The notes beneath the pieces were generated by a model, which saw only the letters and a list, made by a program, of their open reading frames with translations, did no database searches and had not been told where the DNA came from. A stretch of 64,000 nucleotides of DNA from contig NZ_JONH01000005.1 in NCBI RefSeq assembly GCF_000711795.1, positions 248,001 through 312,000 of the forward strand, written 5' to 3'. Shown in pieces: positions 18,501 through 26,304 of the stretch. Position numbers and translations under genes: made by a program. The stretch's first letter is position 1, and each line of letters begins with the position of its first letter. This DNA is from Vibrio pacinii DSM 19139. GTDB lineage: Bacteria; Pseudomonadota; Gammaproteobacteria; Enterobacterales; Vibrionaceae.

Positions 18501-18685
18501 TCAATCAGAAAATTGAGTTTGGCGCGCCCAGTACCCAGTGGTGGTCACAGTTAGCCACTGCGGTGGCCGGAGGCTTGGCCTTTGCCACCGTTCTGACGCT
18601 GGTTCTTACACCTTGTCTGTTGATGCTTGGCCGAGTGCATAAAGTGGAAGATAAGGCTAACCAAGTGATTGAAGTTGACCAGTGA
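15566..18685 (+). CDS. RND efflux pump, inner-membrane subunit
   Basis: HAE-type RND transporter of 1039 residues with 12 predicted membrane segments and two large periplasmic loops. The start at 15566 (MFALIDAAL) has AAGGAGA upstream. In the fourth membrane segment the motif reads MLVDGAIVV, where AcrB has LLVDDAIVV, so the position of Asp408 is Gly. In the tenth, GIVVNNNIVLID replaces the AcrB stretch with Lys940, which becomes Asn. The Arg of RLRPVLLTT (AcrB Arg971) is kept. The proton path therefore differs from AcrB. Vibrios carry several RND systems; which drugs or metabolites this one exports cannot be read from the sequence. Confidence 0.93.
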   Translation: MFALIDAALSRTRTMMVLLVFILIAGVGTYITIPKESSPDITIPIIYVSVGHQGISPTDAERLLVRPIEQELRSIEGVKEMTSTAAEGHASVMLEFSVGVDLNKAMADVREAVDLAKPKLPSDSDEPTVNEVTLASEEPALSVVLYGTVPERTIVQIARQLSDKLEGFRQVLEVDIAGDREDIIEIIVDPLLMESYGLDQGDIYNLIALNNRVVAAGFVDTGYGRFSVKVPSVFDSLKDVLELPVKVDGKQVITFGDVATVKRAFRDPESYARLDGKSAVVLDVKKRAGENSIETVALVKEVIAQAQQRDDWPNNLLVKYTWDQSKDVKMMLNDLQNNILSAIILVVIVIIAILGVRTAFLVGVSIPGSFLTGLLVLSVFGLTVNIIVLFALIMAVGMLVDGAIVVTEFADRRMQEGISRQQAYRDAAKRMAWPITASTATTLAAFAPLLFWPDVTGEFMKFLPLTLIATLSASLMMALLFVPVLGSVIGRPQHVTQVQREKMVALHDGDFSKATGITKLYFQTLDIALKHPFKILLSAILLAIGVGFTYAKAGLGAEFFPEVDPPFFTVKVRSYGDLSLDEKDAIIRDIEAVMLGHQEFESVYSRTGGDDEIGQIQITPVDWQYRRPVKTIIEELKQQTDGYAGVEIEYKFPDAGPPVEHDLVIEMSARTPDQLDESAKQVRQWADSYPAFTNLSDTSSKEGIDWQIDIRRDDASRFAADATLVGNTVQFVTNGLKIGDYLPDDSNEEVDILVRYPADKRDIGRFDQLRVKTPAGLVPITNFATIVPEHKQDTIRRIDGHRVINIMADIKEGYNLALELPKIEQAVAEFDLPPGVEFKIRGQNEEQENSSAFLQNAFLVALVVMALILITQFNSFYQAFLILSAVLFSTVGVFVGLLVFQKPFGIVMSGIGVIALAGIVVNNNIVLIDTYNQLLRRGLDKREAILRTGVQRLRPVLLTTVTTILGLLPMVLEMNVDLINQKIEFGAPSTQWWSQLATAVAGGLAFATVLTLVLTPCLLMLGRVHKVEDKANQVIEVDQ

Positions 18686-18709
18686 TTGACGCTTGAATCA
18701 TCGGCCTAA

Positions 18710-18740
18710 CCAAAAGACCCGCTTCAAGCGGGTCTTTTGG
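18710..18740. terminator. Bidirectional terminator, RND operon and M23 gene
   Basis: A near-perfect palindrome CCAAAAGACCCGCTT...AAGCGGGTCTTTTGG lies between the convergent stops at 18685 and 18742 and gives a T-run on both strands. Confidence 0.92.
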
Positions 18741-18741
18741 G

Positions 18742-20028
18742 TTATGGGGTAGCGAGCAGTTGTCCGTATCGCTCAAGCTTATCTAAACGCAACTTTGCAT
18801 TGGCGATAAAGGTGGTTTTAGCTTTACCAGTTAGCGATTTGGACTGTGGCAGTTTGACCGTGCGCGCATTTCTATGTACGCCATTGACTAAGAATTCATA
18901 GTGAAGGTGAGGGCCTGTCACCCGGCCAGTGCCGCCTAATGTGCCAATGGTTTGGCCTTGTTTGACGCGTTGGCCTGTTTTTACAGTACGCTTGGTTAAG
19001 TGTAAGTATTTGGTGATGTAGGTATTGCTGTGTTTAATGAACACATAATTACCATTGAATTGGTTGTAGCTCGATTTTTGCACTATACCGTCACCTGCCG
19101 CCCAAATAGGGGTCCCCACGGGAGCGGCATAATCGGTGCCTCGGTGAGCGCGTACTTTTCCAGTGACTGGATGACGACGGCTTGGATTGAAGTTCGAGCT
19201 GACACGCCGAAAATCGAGTGGAGAGCGCAGGAACGCTTTCTTCATTGCGCGTCCGTTTTCGTCATAGTAGCTGCCAGTTTTGTCATCCAAAATGGCTTTA
19301 AAGGTATCACCTTGGTTGGTAAACGTGGCGGCGATAATTTTGCCGCGATCAACCACTTCGCCTTCAACCACTTTCTCTTGGTAGAGAATTTTAAAAGTGT
19401 CTCCGCTGCGAATATCGAGCGAAAAATCGATGTCCCAACCAAAAATTCCGGCTAATTCCATAATCTGATTCGGAGTAAGGCCCGCAGAGGCGGCTGCATT
19501 CCAGAAATTAGAAGTAATCATCGCCTCGGCATAATTATATTGATAATTGACCTCTTTTTTATCCAGCGACGAAACATAGCCATCTTCTGATTTCGTGATC
19601 AGGAAGGTTTCGAACGGGTTGATTTGACGAGCAATTTGAATCAATTGGTTGTCGCTATCAAACCCTAGTTGGAAGGAGTCACCAGGTCTAACTCGGGTCA
19701 GTTGGCGTTCTATCTCTTTGCTAGTCGATGTGAGTTGATAGAGTAAGCGAGAAGAGAGTCCGGCCCGCTGAAACAGCAGCGCCATACTATCGCCAGAACC
19801 AATAGTGTGCTTTTCCCAGCGCAAGAACACTAACTGAGGAACCGATTGTTGCTGAATCAGGGCATCGATATCAATCGATAAAGGGTACGCCTTGCCAACT
19901 TGATAGAAGCTCTCATGTTGGCGAAGCTCTTGAGGAGCGGGTAATAACAGCGCGATCACCATAAAAGCACTGAAAAAAGCAATAAGAGCTCGATGAATCC
20001 AAGGCAGGCGAGCAAAAAGAGACAACAT
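18742..20028 (-). CDS. M23 family murein DD-endopeptidase (ShyA/MepM type)
   Basis: Envelope enzyme of 428 residues. An N-terminal signal anchor (about 12-33) is followed by a LysM-like/OapA-like region (GSGDSMALLFQRAG...RVRPGDSFQLG, about 75-125), a middle domain, and an M23 (lysostaphin-type) domain with the zinc ligands in HRGTDYAAP (near 297) and HLHYEF (near 375). Such enzymes cut peptide crosslinks to allow sidewall growth. Vibrio cholerae has three relatives (ShyA, ShyB, ShyC), one of which I believe sits next to tyrS as here. I looked for a Zur-type palindrome upstream, as known for ShyB, and saw none. Confidence 0.88.
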   Translation of the reverse strand: MLSLFARLPWIHRALIAFFSAFMVIALLLPAPQELRQHESFYQVGKAYPLSIDIDALIQQQSVPQLVFLRWEKHTIGSGDSMALLFQRAGLSSRLLYQLTSTSKEIERQLTRVRPGDSFQLGFDSDNQLIQIARQINPFETFLITKSEDGYVSSLDKKEVNYQYNYAEAMITSNFWNAAASAGLTPNQIMELAGIFGWDIDFSLDIRSGDTFKILYQEKVVEGEVVDRGKIIAATFTNQGDTFKAILDDKTGSYYDENGRAMKKAFLRSPLDFRRVSSNFNPSRRHPVTGKVRAHRGTDYAAPVGTPIWAAGDGIVQKSSYNQFNGNYVFIKHSNTYITKYLHLTKRTVKTGQRVKQGQTIGTLGGTGRVTGPHLHYEFLVNGVHRNARTVKLPQSKSLTGKAKTTFIANAKLRLDKLERYGQLLATP

Positions 20029-20157
20029 CGTATGTCCGTTCTAAAAAAATCGTTAAAAAAGCATAGCTGTTTAGTCTAACTGGTTTCAAAAAGCATCGCT
20101 ATTCAAGTAAGATGGCAAAATATCAAATTTTTGCCAAATCTGTGGGAGTGAACAAGA

Positions 20158-21345
20158 ATGGCGAGCATTGAAGCTGCACTAGCCGAGATTAAGCGCGGTG
20201 TTGAAGAGCTAATTCCAGAAGACGAACTGATTGCTAAATTAAAAGAAGGTCGTCCTTTACGCATTAAACTAGGTGCCGATCCAACCGCTCCTGATATTCA
20301 TCTGGGCCATACCGTTATTTTGAACAAGCTACGCGCTTTTCAAGAACTAGGTCATGATGTGACCTTCCTTATCGGTGATTTCACTGGCATGGTTGGTGAC
20401 CCAACGGGTAAGAACACCACTCGTCCGCCGCTAACTCGTGAAGACGTTTTGCGTAACGCAGAAACGTATAAAGAGCAGGTGTTTAAGATTCTTGATCCCG
20501 CAAAGACTAAGATTCAATTTAACTCTGAGTGGCTTTCTGAGCTAGGTGCAGAGGGAATGCTTCGTCTTGCCGCTAACCAAACGGTTGCTCGCATGCTTGA
20601 GCGTGACGACTTCAAAAAGCGTTACGCAGGTGGCCAGCCAATTGCTATCCATGAGTTTATGTATCCACTCCTACAAGGCTATGACTCAGTCGCAATGGAA
20701 ACGGATGTTGAGCTAGGTGGTACTGACCAGAAGTTTAATTTGCTGATGGGACGTGAATTGCAAAAAGCACACGGCCAGAAACCGCAAGTTGTTCTGACGA
20801 TGCCGCTTCTTGTTGGCCTCGATGGCGAAAAGAAAATGTCGAAGTCTGCTCACAACTACATCGGAATCAGCGAAGCACCAGGTGAAATGTTCGGTAAGAT
20901 CATGTCAATCTCTGACGATCTAATGTGGAGCTACTATGAGTTACTTTCTTTCCGCCCGTTGGAAGAAATTGCTCAACTGAAAGCGGATGTTGCCGCTGGT
21001 AACAACCCACGTGACGTCAAAGTTGCGCTAGCGAAAGAGATCATCGCTCGCTTCCACTCACAGGCCGACGCTGATGCCGCAGAGCAAGAGTTTGTTAACC
21101 GTTTTGCGAAGAATCAAATCCCTGAAGAGATGCCAGAGTTTGATTTTGACTCAGGCTTACCAGTGAGTAATCTGCTAAAAGAAGCGGGTCTTTGTGCATC
21201 AACATCTGAAGCGATGCGTATGGTAAAACAAGGCGCAGCGAAGATTGATGGTGAAAAAGTCGGCGATTCTAAATTGACGCCTGAAGCGGGCACTTATGTG
21301 TTCCAAGTGGGTAAGCGAAAATTTGCTCGCATTACTATCAAATAG
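20158..21345 (+). CDS. tyrS: Tyrosyl-tRNA synthetase
   Basis: Class Ic synthetase of 395 residues. The HIGH-type motif is DIHLGHT near residue 46 and the KMSKS loop is KKMSKSAHN near 228. A C-terminal S4-like RNA-binding domain ([30 protein letters not shown]) is present. It belongs to the shorter TyrS type common in Vibrio and Pseudomonas rather than the E. coli type. It charges tRNA-Tyr with tyrosine in the cytoplasm. It is divergent from the M23 gene and ends in its own terminator. Confidence 0.96.
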   Translation: MASIEAALAEIKRGVEELIPEDELIAKLKEGRPLRIKLGADPTAPDIHLGHTVILNKLRAFQELGHDVTFLIGDFTGMVGDPTGKNTTRPPLTREDVLRNAETYKEQVFKILDPAKTKIQFNSEWLSELGAEGMLRLAANQTVARMLERDDFKKRYAGGQPIAIHEFMYPLLQGYDSVAMETDVELGGTDQKFNLLMGRELQKAHGQKPQVVLTMPLLVGLDGEKKMSKSAHNYIGISEAPGEMFGKIMSISDDLMWSYYELLSFRPLEEIAQLKADVAAGNNPRDVKVALAKEIIARFHSQADADAAEQEFVNRFAKNQIPEEMPEFDFDSGLPVSNLLKEAGLCASTSEAMRMVKQGAAKIDGEKVGDSKLTPEAGTYVFQVGKRKFARITIK

Positions 21346-21378
21346 TAATGTTAAGTAACTGAAATTAATCTGAATTAA

Positions 21379-21404
21379 AGCGCTTTTTGGGCGCTTTTTT
21401 TATT
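21379..21404 (+). terminator. Intrinsic terminator of tyrS
   Basis: AAAGCGC/GCGCTTT stem with a seven-base T/G loop, followed by a T-run, 33 bases past the tyrS stop. Confidence 0.9.
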
Positions 21405-21528
21405 ACTACCGTTGGTAAAACATAGCGTAATGAAAAATCAGGTTTTCTGTACGATTTTGACTGTTTTTTCTTAGCACTTTTGCTATTATCGCCGCGCTGC
21501 CAGTTAGGCGGTTTATTCGGAGACTTTT

Positions 21529-21573
21529 ATGAACAATATCGACCATCCTCCTAGTATGAAAGGGGAAAAATAA
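21529..21573 (+). CDS. Putative leader peptide (14 aa) ahead of the MgtE-like gene
   Basis: The frame MNNIDHPPSMKGEK has a near-ideal ribosome-binding site, GGAG six bases before the ATG. It lies 214 bases before the transporter start. It carries a Pro-Pro pair, a translation-slowing feature shared with the MgtL leader of enterobacterial mgtA. Its last codons contain a 12-base stretch that is complementary to the T-run of the hairpin downstream. That it controls the transporter by attenuation is inference. Confidence 0.6.
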   Translation: MNNIDHPPSMKGEK

Positions 21574-21658
21574 ACCACCTCGGTATTGTCGTCTCACGTC
21601 TCTACTTCAGTGGTAGAGTCTTCTCTCTTTAATGTGAATCCTCACGTTTTTCTCCTTT
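21559..21658 (+). promoter_or_regulatory. Attenuator-like RNA structure ahead of the MgtE-like gene
   Basis: A hairpin ATGTGA-ATCC-TCACGT (21632-21647, one wobble pair) is followed by TTTTTC, which has the form of an intrinsic terminator. The bases AAAGGGGAAAAA at 21559-21570, inside the leader ORF, can pair over 12 positions (one G-U) with TTTTTCTCCTTT at 21647-21658, which would remove the U-run. A further stem CTCTAC/GTAGAG (about 21600-21618) lies between. Mutually exclusive folds coupled to leader translation are therefore possible. Confidence 0.5.
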
Positions 21659-21786
21659 AAATTCTAGAATTCAATTCAGCGTCAACCGTGAAACAGTGTG
21701 CCTTTTTTTAATAATGCCTACTGTTGTTAGCTACTGCTGTCGCTGTATTCGATGGTCGTTACCATTTGCCAATCGGGAGATTCGCC

Positions 21787-22632
21787 ATGACGGTAATGAA
21801 CAATACATACATTGAAAACAATCAACACTTCTCTCAGCAAGAGATCGGTGCAGCTCGTAATGCCTTTTTGCAATATGAGCAAAATCAACAAGTACACCTA
21901 TTAACCGTTATGCCAGTTGAAGAGGCGGTTGCGATACTCAATCATTGTTCGATTGGCTATGTGCAACAACTTATTTCAGCATTGGAGCATGAGGGACATG
22001 ACAAGCAGGCGCGCCATTATGCGCACCAGTTAGGCTTTATTCATTCAGAAGTAGAAACATCAAGTAGTTATCTTGAAACGTCGGTACTTGAGCATGTGAA
22101 ACAGCGTATTGGGTGGATTATCGCGTTGGCCTTATTGGGCATAGTGTCGGGCTTAATCATTGCTCAATATGAAGATATTCTGAGTCAATTGGTCCTGCTG
22201 GCGGTTTATATGCCAGTGATTGCGGCGGCCGGGGGAAATACTGGAACTCAGGCGGCCACCTTGGTGATTCGCGCCTTAGCGACCGGTGAACTGCGTAAGC
22301 GGCAGTGGTTAGCGGTATTTTGGAAAGAGAGCCGTGTAGCAGTTTGTCTCGCACTTGCGATTGCGCTCGTGATGATTGGGCGAATCTTGCTGTTCAGTGA
22401 TGCAAACAGTGCTGGTGGCTTTAACTTAGATATCATTGCCTTAGCGATTGCTGTGGCGCTGTTTATCCAAGTGACGATGTCGACGACTTTAGGAGGGCTA
22501 CTACCGATTTTAGCGCGTGCGTTTAAACTCGACCCGGCGGTATTGGTCAGCCCTGTATTGGCATCAATAGTCGATATCACCGGGATGTGGATCTACTTTA
22601 ATGTGGTTAACTATTTCTTAGGTATTGCCTGA
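21787..22632 (+). CDS. MgtE-type magnesium/divalent cation transporter lacking CBS domains
   Basis: Protein of 281 residues. The C-terminal 170 residues are the MgtE membrane domain, with five hydrophobic segments and the pore signature MPVIAAAGGNTGTQAATLVIRALATGEL near 150. Ahead of it is only about 100 residues resembling part of the MgtE N domain; the paired CBS domains that gate canonical MgtE (about 450 residues) are absent. The start is the ATG at 21787 with GGGAGA six bases before it; an in-frame TTG further upstream at 21724 has no such signal. Its 3' end overlaps that of dacB on the other strand by 22 bases. The substrate could be Mg2+ or another divalent ion. Confidence 0.85.
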   Translation: MTVMNNTYIENNQHFSQQEIGAARNAFLQYEQNQQVHLLTVMPVEEAVAILNHCSIGYVQQLISALEHEGHDKQARHYAHQLGFIHSEVETSSSYLETSVLEHVKQRIGWIIALALLGIVSGLIIAQYEDILSQLVLLAVYMPVIAAAGGNTGTQAATLVIRALATGELRKRQWLAVFWKESRVAVCLALAIALVMIGRILLFSDANSAGGFNLDIIALAIAVALFIQVTMSTTLGGLLPILARAFKLDPAVLVSPVLASIVDITGMWIYFNVVNYFLGIA

Positions 22633-24041
22633 CTAAATTTGATCACATCTTGATAAAACAAGGTTTCAAACTGGGTAATGGGAGCGGTGGTCTTAGGGGC
22701 ATCGCTGCTTTTTTTGACTGGATGATAATCCGCCACAAACTGGACAAACAAAGTGCTCGGTTGCCCTTGTGGGTTTAAACCAAAACCGGCCATATTATGG
22801 CTGCCGTACACAGAGCCGCTTTTAGCGACCAACTGACCTTTAATCGGTGATTTACGCATACTGCGGCGATATTTTAGTGTGCCATTGGTGCCTGAAGTCG
22901 GCATCAAGGCGATCAGATCAAGTTCACTGTCGTGTTGCCAGATATAGCGGAGAACGTCGGCCATCTCTTGGCTACTAAAACGGTTATTGCGTGACAGACC
23001 ACTGCCATCCGCGAGTGGCAGCGAATCGAGGTTGATGCCCGTATGCGAGAAGACAATTTGTTTGATCGCTTTGGTGCCATTAGCAAAGCTACCAGGTTGA
23101 ATATAAAACGTTGCGCCTAAGGCCTTGGTTAAGTTATCGGCAATGAGATTGTCAGATTGTCTTAACATGGTTTCTAGCAACTTTGGTAGTGGTTCAGATT
23201 GATGGTTGGCAAGTGAGCGAGTGGCAAAAGGCGCCGGACCAATCTTTATTTCACCGTGTAAAGTGATGCCGAGCTGAGCAAGAAAAGTGTGCACGATACG
23301 CTGGGTGTAAAGCGCGGGGTCTTGAATTGCAAATTTAAGCGGGAGTGGTTTACTTCTGCTTTGTAAACACCCTTGTAATTGATAGTGGTTATCTGGTGAT
23401 GACAGCAGCTCTAAATCGCACTGGGTGCTCTCTTGCTCTATTTTTGACACCGACTTGGCCGAGGTTGTGACATAAATAGGTTGATGCTCAGGCACGTAGA
23501 CGCGGGTTTTCCCCTCTTGCTCGGTGTAAATCGATGCCTGGACACAATTACCGTCAAGCGATATCGCTGACGCTGGTGCACTGTAACAGACGCCGAGTAT
23601 GTCCCAAGGCCAACCAACCGCACGATCATAGCCAGTAAAGGCGCTGTTATCGAGCCATAAATTTCCTTCAATGGCGTCGATACCTTGTTGTTTTAGCTGA
23701 GCTAATAAGCGTTGAAGATCATCACTTGATAACGTTGGGTCGCCGGAAAAACGTACCACGATGTCTTGATTTGATTGCTCAAGTCGAGTCTCAAAACGAA
23801 ACGTGTCGCCTAACTCAAGCTTAGCGGCTAATGCGGTTACTAATTTTAGTGTACTGGCGGGTGGAAAGAGTTGTTGTTGATTGTCGGTTTGTTGATAAAC
23901 CGTTGACTGCTCTAAGCTTTCTACTCGAGTGGAGACTCGGCTACCTTGCGGTAATAGTTCGACACTGAGGCTCGCCAACGCTTGGGAAGTCAATAGCGTC
24001 AAACAAAAAGCGGTTAGCAAAGTATAGCGATAAAACAGCAT
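22611..24041 (-). CDS. dacB: D-alanyl-D-alanine carboxypeptidase/endopeptidase (PBP4)
   Basis: Periplasmic penicillin-binding protein of 476 residues, peptidase S13. The N-terminal 23 residues are a signal peptide ending in ALA. The three active-site motifs are seen: SxxK in PPASTLKLV near 64, SxN in RQSDNLIADN near 297, and KSG in AKSGSVYGSHN near 413. It trims or cuts peptide crosslinks of peptidoglycan. The gene converges with the MgtE-like gene without an intervening terminator, and the stop codons overlap. Confidence 0.94.
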   Translation of the reverse strand: MLFYRYTLLTAFCLTLLTSQALASLSVELLPQGSRVSTRVESLEQSTVYQQTDNQQQLFPPASTLKLVTALAAKLELGDTFRFETRLEQSNQDIVVRFSGDPTLSSDDLQRLLAQLKQQGIDAIEGNLWLDNSAFTGYDRAVGWPWDILGVCYSAPASAISLDGNCVQASIYTEQEGKTRVYVPEHQPIYVTTSAKSVSKIEQESTQCDLELLSSPDNHYQLQGCLQSRSKPLPLKFAIQDPALYTQRIVHTFLAQLGITLHGEIKIGPAPFATRSLANHQSEPLPKLLETMLRQSDNLIADNLTKALGATFYIQPGSFANGTKAIKQIVFSHTGINLDSLPLADGSGLSRNNRFSSQEMADVLRYIWQHDSELDLIALMPTSGTNGTLKYRRSMRKSPIKGQLVAKSGSVYGSHNMAGFGLNPQGQPSTLFVQFVADYHPVKKSSDAPKTTAPITQFETLFYQDVIKFSQAIPKK

Positions 24042-24089
24042 GGGAAGATTACGGGTCAGTGAAGGTTAACCCCAGTATAGCGATTAAAA

Positions 24090-24118
24090 AAACCGCCTAC
24101 TAGAGAGCAGGCGGTTTA
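24090..24118 (-). terminator. Intrinsic terminator of ompU
   Basis: On the minus strand, AAACCGCCTGC/GCAGGCGGTTT-type pairing (plus strand AAACCGCCT...AGGCGGTTT) with a short loop is followed by a T-run, just past the porin stop. Confidence 0.8.
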
Positions 24119-24142
24119 GATTGGTGACGTAGAGTCAGCAAA

Positions 24143-25204
24143 TTAGAAGTCGTAACGTAGACCTAGTGCTAGCTCGTCTTCAGCATCGGCTTTAGTAATA
24201 CCTTTCGCTGCATCTTCATCAAGTAGGTTGAAGTTGTACGAGATGTAAGTACGGAAGTTTGGCTTGAAGTAGTAAGTTGCATCGAATGCTAGGTTGTCAG
24301 CATCATCAGACTTAATACCAGCTTCTTTAGACTCAAGGTAGTTGTAAGTCATAGTGAAAGCAGTTTTGTCTAGTTTGTAAGCCGCAGCAAATTCGTAACC
24401 AGTTAGATCTGTTTTATCACCAGTTGTTTTTACTTTGTCTTGACCGTCAACAAATGTACCAGCAAAGTAGAAATCACTTACTGCGTATGACACTGCAAGC
24501 ATGTACTGGTTGCGTTCATTCAATACGTTTTCGATAAATTGGTTACCATCAGCGTAACCTGCACCTAGTTTAACGCCAGAGTCACCGATTGCGTAGATAG
24601 CAGATAGAGAGTAGCCGTCCGCATCGTTATTATCGTAGCCGTTAACTTCTTTGTTTTCAGCGTCAGCGAAACGGTAGCTTGCTTTAAGACCTAGGTCAGC
24701 AAATTGGCCTTTGTAAGACACCATGTTATCAGTACGGTCTGCTACAGCAATTTTGTATGCTGCTGAGTTGCCGTGGTAAGACATGATATCGGTAAAGTCA
24801 GTGATAACACCTAGTGCACCGTCGTTTTTACCGTAAGTTACTTCACCGAAGTTACCGCCGATACCTGCGTAAGCGTAACGGTTAGTTAGGTCACTACCAG
24901 ATTCGTCTGTGCCTTTACCGTTTTCAGCTGTGTTGAACTCACCTTCGTAGAAACCAACACCGTACAGGCTATCAGTGATTTGAGTCTTACCTAGGAAGTT
25001 TAGACGCACACGAGTTTTGTCTTCAGCGTTGCCATCTTTAAGAGATAGACGTGCTTCAGCACGACCACCGATCTCTAGAGAGTTACCGTTTGAGCTGTAT
25101 ACAGAAGTACCTTCGATACCGCCTGCTTGAATACCTTCTGCCGCGTTAGCGCCAGTTGCCACTGCTGCAGCTGCAACTGCTAGAGCAATCAGAGTTTTGT
25201 TCAT
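24143..25204 (-). CDS. ompU: Outer-membrane porin, OmpU type
   Basis: Gram-negative porin of 353 residues. The start is the ATG at 25204 (MNKTLIALA), which gives a 21-residue Sec signal peptide cut at ANA-AEG; the longer in-frame start at 25231 would place extra residues before it. The mature part is rich in alternating beta-strand patterns, acidic, low in Cys, and ends in the C-terminal aromatic LRYDF needed for outer-membrane assembly. In vibrios OmpU is a major, ToxR-activated general porin linked to bile and organic acid resistance. The gene order dacB-ompU-greA supports the name. Identity as OmpU and not another porin paralogue is strong from context. Confidence 0.88.
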   Translation of the reverse strand: MNKTLIALAVAAAAVATGANAAEGIQAGGIEGTSVYSSNGNSLEIGGRAEARLSLKDGNAEDKTRVRLNFLGKTQITDSLYGVGFYEGEFNTAENGKGTDESGSDLTNRYAYAGIGGNFGEVTYGKNDGALGVITDFTDIMSYHGNSAAYKIAVADRTDNMVSYKGQFADLGLKASYRFADAENKEVNGYDNNDADGYSLSAIYAIGDSGVKLGAGYADGNQFIENVLNERNQYMLAVSYAVSDFYFAGTFVDGQDKVKTTGDKTDLTGYEFAAAYKLDKTAFTMTYNYLESKEAGIKSDDADNLAFDATYYFKPNFRTYISYNFNLLDEDAAKGITKADAEDELALGLRYDF

Positions 25205-25695
25205 CTTATTAGTCCTAAATTTACTGTCCATAAATAGTTGTTATGCGAGTGACACCCCACGAAGAGGTATCCTCTAACGATTACTCAGGTGAATCAATGC
25301 TCATAAGTAAGATTGTAATCATATACATGAGCAGCCAAGAATCATCTCTCGAGCAATTGGTGACCAATGTTGTACCGCTAAAGTTCCGGCCAATGGTAGT
25401 AAAACGATATAAATCAGATTATTGAACACTGTTTTGTTTTTCAAAAAAAACATCAAGTTAATGATTTTAAATGTTTTTTGTTATTTAGTGAGTGGTATGT
25501 AAATAACGCATGTTTTAGTTTTTTTTTGATGAAAGGATGGTTGTTCTATCGGTGCGGTGAATGTGAATTAGCACGTGCTAATTTAATGAAAGTATTGACT
25601 TAACAATTATAAAGCAGAAAACGGGTTGTCATGGATTTAAGGTGATTTCAGTGCTAACTTTGTTTACACTAGAGAAAATTGGTTAGCTTATAACA
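25205..25695. other. Long non-coding gap between ompU and greA
   Basis: Nearly 500 bases of AT-rich sequence upstream of both divergent genes. A 60-codon frame at 25243-25425 has no recognisable protein features. T-runs and A-runs cluster at 25430-25540, as expected for a ToxR/H-NS type control region of ompU, but I could not define individual ToxR sites with confidence. Confidence 0.6.
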
Positions 25696-25729
25696 CTACC
25701 TAATCCCTGCGGTTGGGTGGTTTTGTTTT
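25696..25729 (+). terminator. Terminator-like hairpin in the greA leader
   Basis: CTACCTAATCC and GGTTGGGTGG pair with one bulged base around the loop CTGC, followed by TTTTGTTTTG. It ends 31 bases before the greA start. In E. coli the greA leader is also terminated early and yields short GraL RNAs; similar use here is inference. Confidence 0.55.
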
Positions 25730-25760
25730 GTCCAAAGAAAGCTTTGGAATGAGGTATAAA

Positions 25761-26234
25761 ATGGAAAAAGTCCCTATGACATTGCGTGGCGAACAAAAGC
25801 TACGTACCGAACTTGAACGACTATTAAAGCTTCGTCCGCAGATCTCTGAAGCAATCGCTGAAGCCCGTGAGCTCGGTGATTTAAAAGAGAATGCCGAGTA
25901 TCATGCTGCTCGCGAAGAGCAAGGTATCTGTGAAGCGCAAATTCGTGATATCGAATACAAGCTCTCTGTTGCTCAGGTTATCGATGTTACTAAAATGGAT
26001 AACACGGGCAAGATCATTTTTGGTTCGACAGTGACCTTGATTGATTGCGATACCGAAGAAGAAAAGACTTACCAAATTGTTGGTGAAGACGAAGCAGATA
26101 TTAAAGCTGGCCGTATCTCGGTAAGCTCACCGATTGCTCGTGGCCTGATTGGTAAAATGGAAGGTGATGAAGTCGTAATCTCGACGCCAGGTGGCGACCG
26201 CGACTTCGAAATCGACCGTGTCGAATATATCTAA
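25761..26234 (+). CDS. greA: Transcription elongation factor GreA
   Basis: Transcript-cleavage factor of 157 residues. The N-terminal coiled coil carries the acidic tip [18 protein letters not shown] (near 38-55), which reaches the RNA polymerase active site and rescues backtracked complexes. The C-terminal FKBP-like domain has [16 protein letters not shown]. The start is the ATG at 25761 with GAGG upstream; a longer frame from 25713 adds 16 residues not found in E. coli GreA. Confidence 0.96.
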   Translation: MEKVPMTLRGEQKLRTELERLLKLRPQISEAIAEARELGDLKENAEYHAAREEQGICEAQIRDIEYKLSVAQVIDVTKMDNTGKIIFGSTVTLIDCDTEEEKTYQIVGEDEADIKAGRISVSSPIARGLIGKMEGDEVVISTPGGDRDFEIDRVEYI

Positions 26235-26257
26235 GTACTCCCGAGTGCACAGATATT

Positions 26258-26285
26258 AAAAAAGGTCGCCTTGGCGACCTTTTTT
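26258..26285. terminator. Bidirectional terminator between greA and yhbY
   Basis: AAAAAGGTCGCC-TT-GGCGACCTTTTT, a long perfect palindrome between convergent genes. Confidence 0.93.
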
Positions 26286-26304
26286 ATTGCTCATTGCAGT
26301 ACAA

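Noticed and set aside
20029..20157. Zur box upstream of the M23 endopeptidase, expected if it were the zinc-regulated ShyB
   Set aside because: No ATGTTATA-type palindrome is present in the 129-base divergent gap.
21600..21786. M-box (Mg2+) riboswitch ahead of the MgtE-like gene
   Set aside because: The leader is too short and lacks the conserved M-box helices; a leader-peptide attenuator fits better.
25243..25425. 60-codon plus-strand frame upstream of greA
   Set aside because: It lies in the ompU control region, starts without a ribosome site and resembles no protein.
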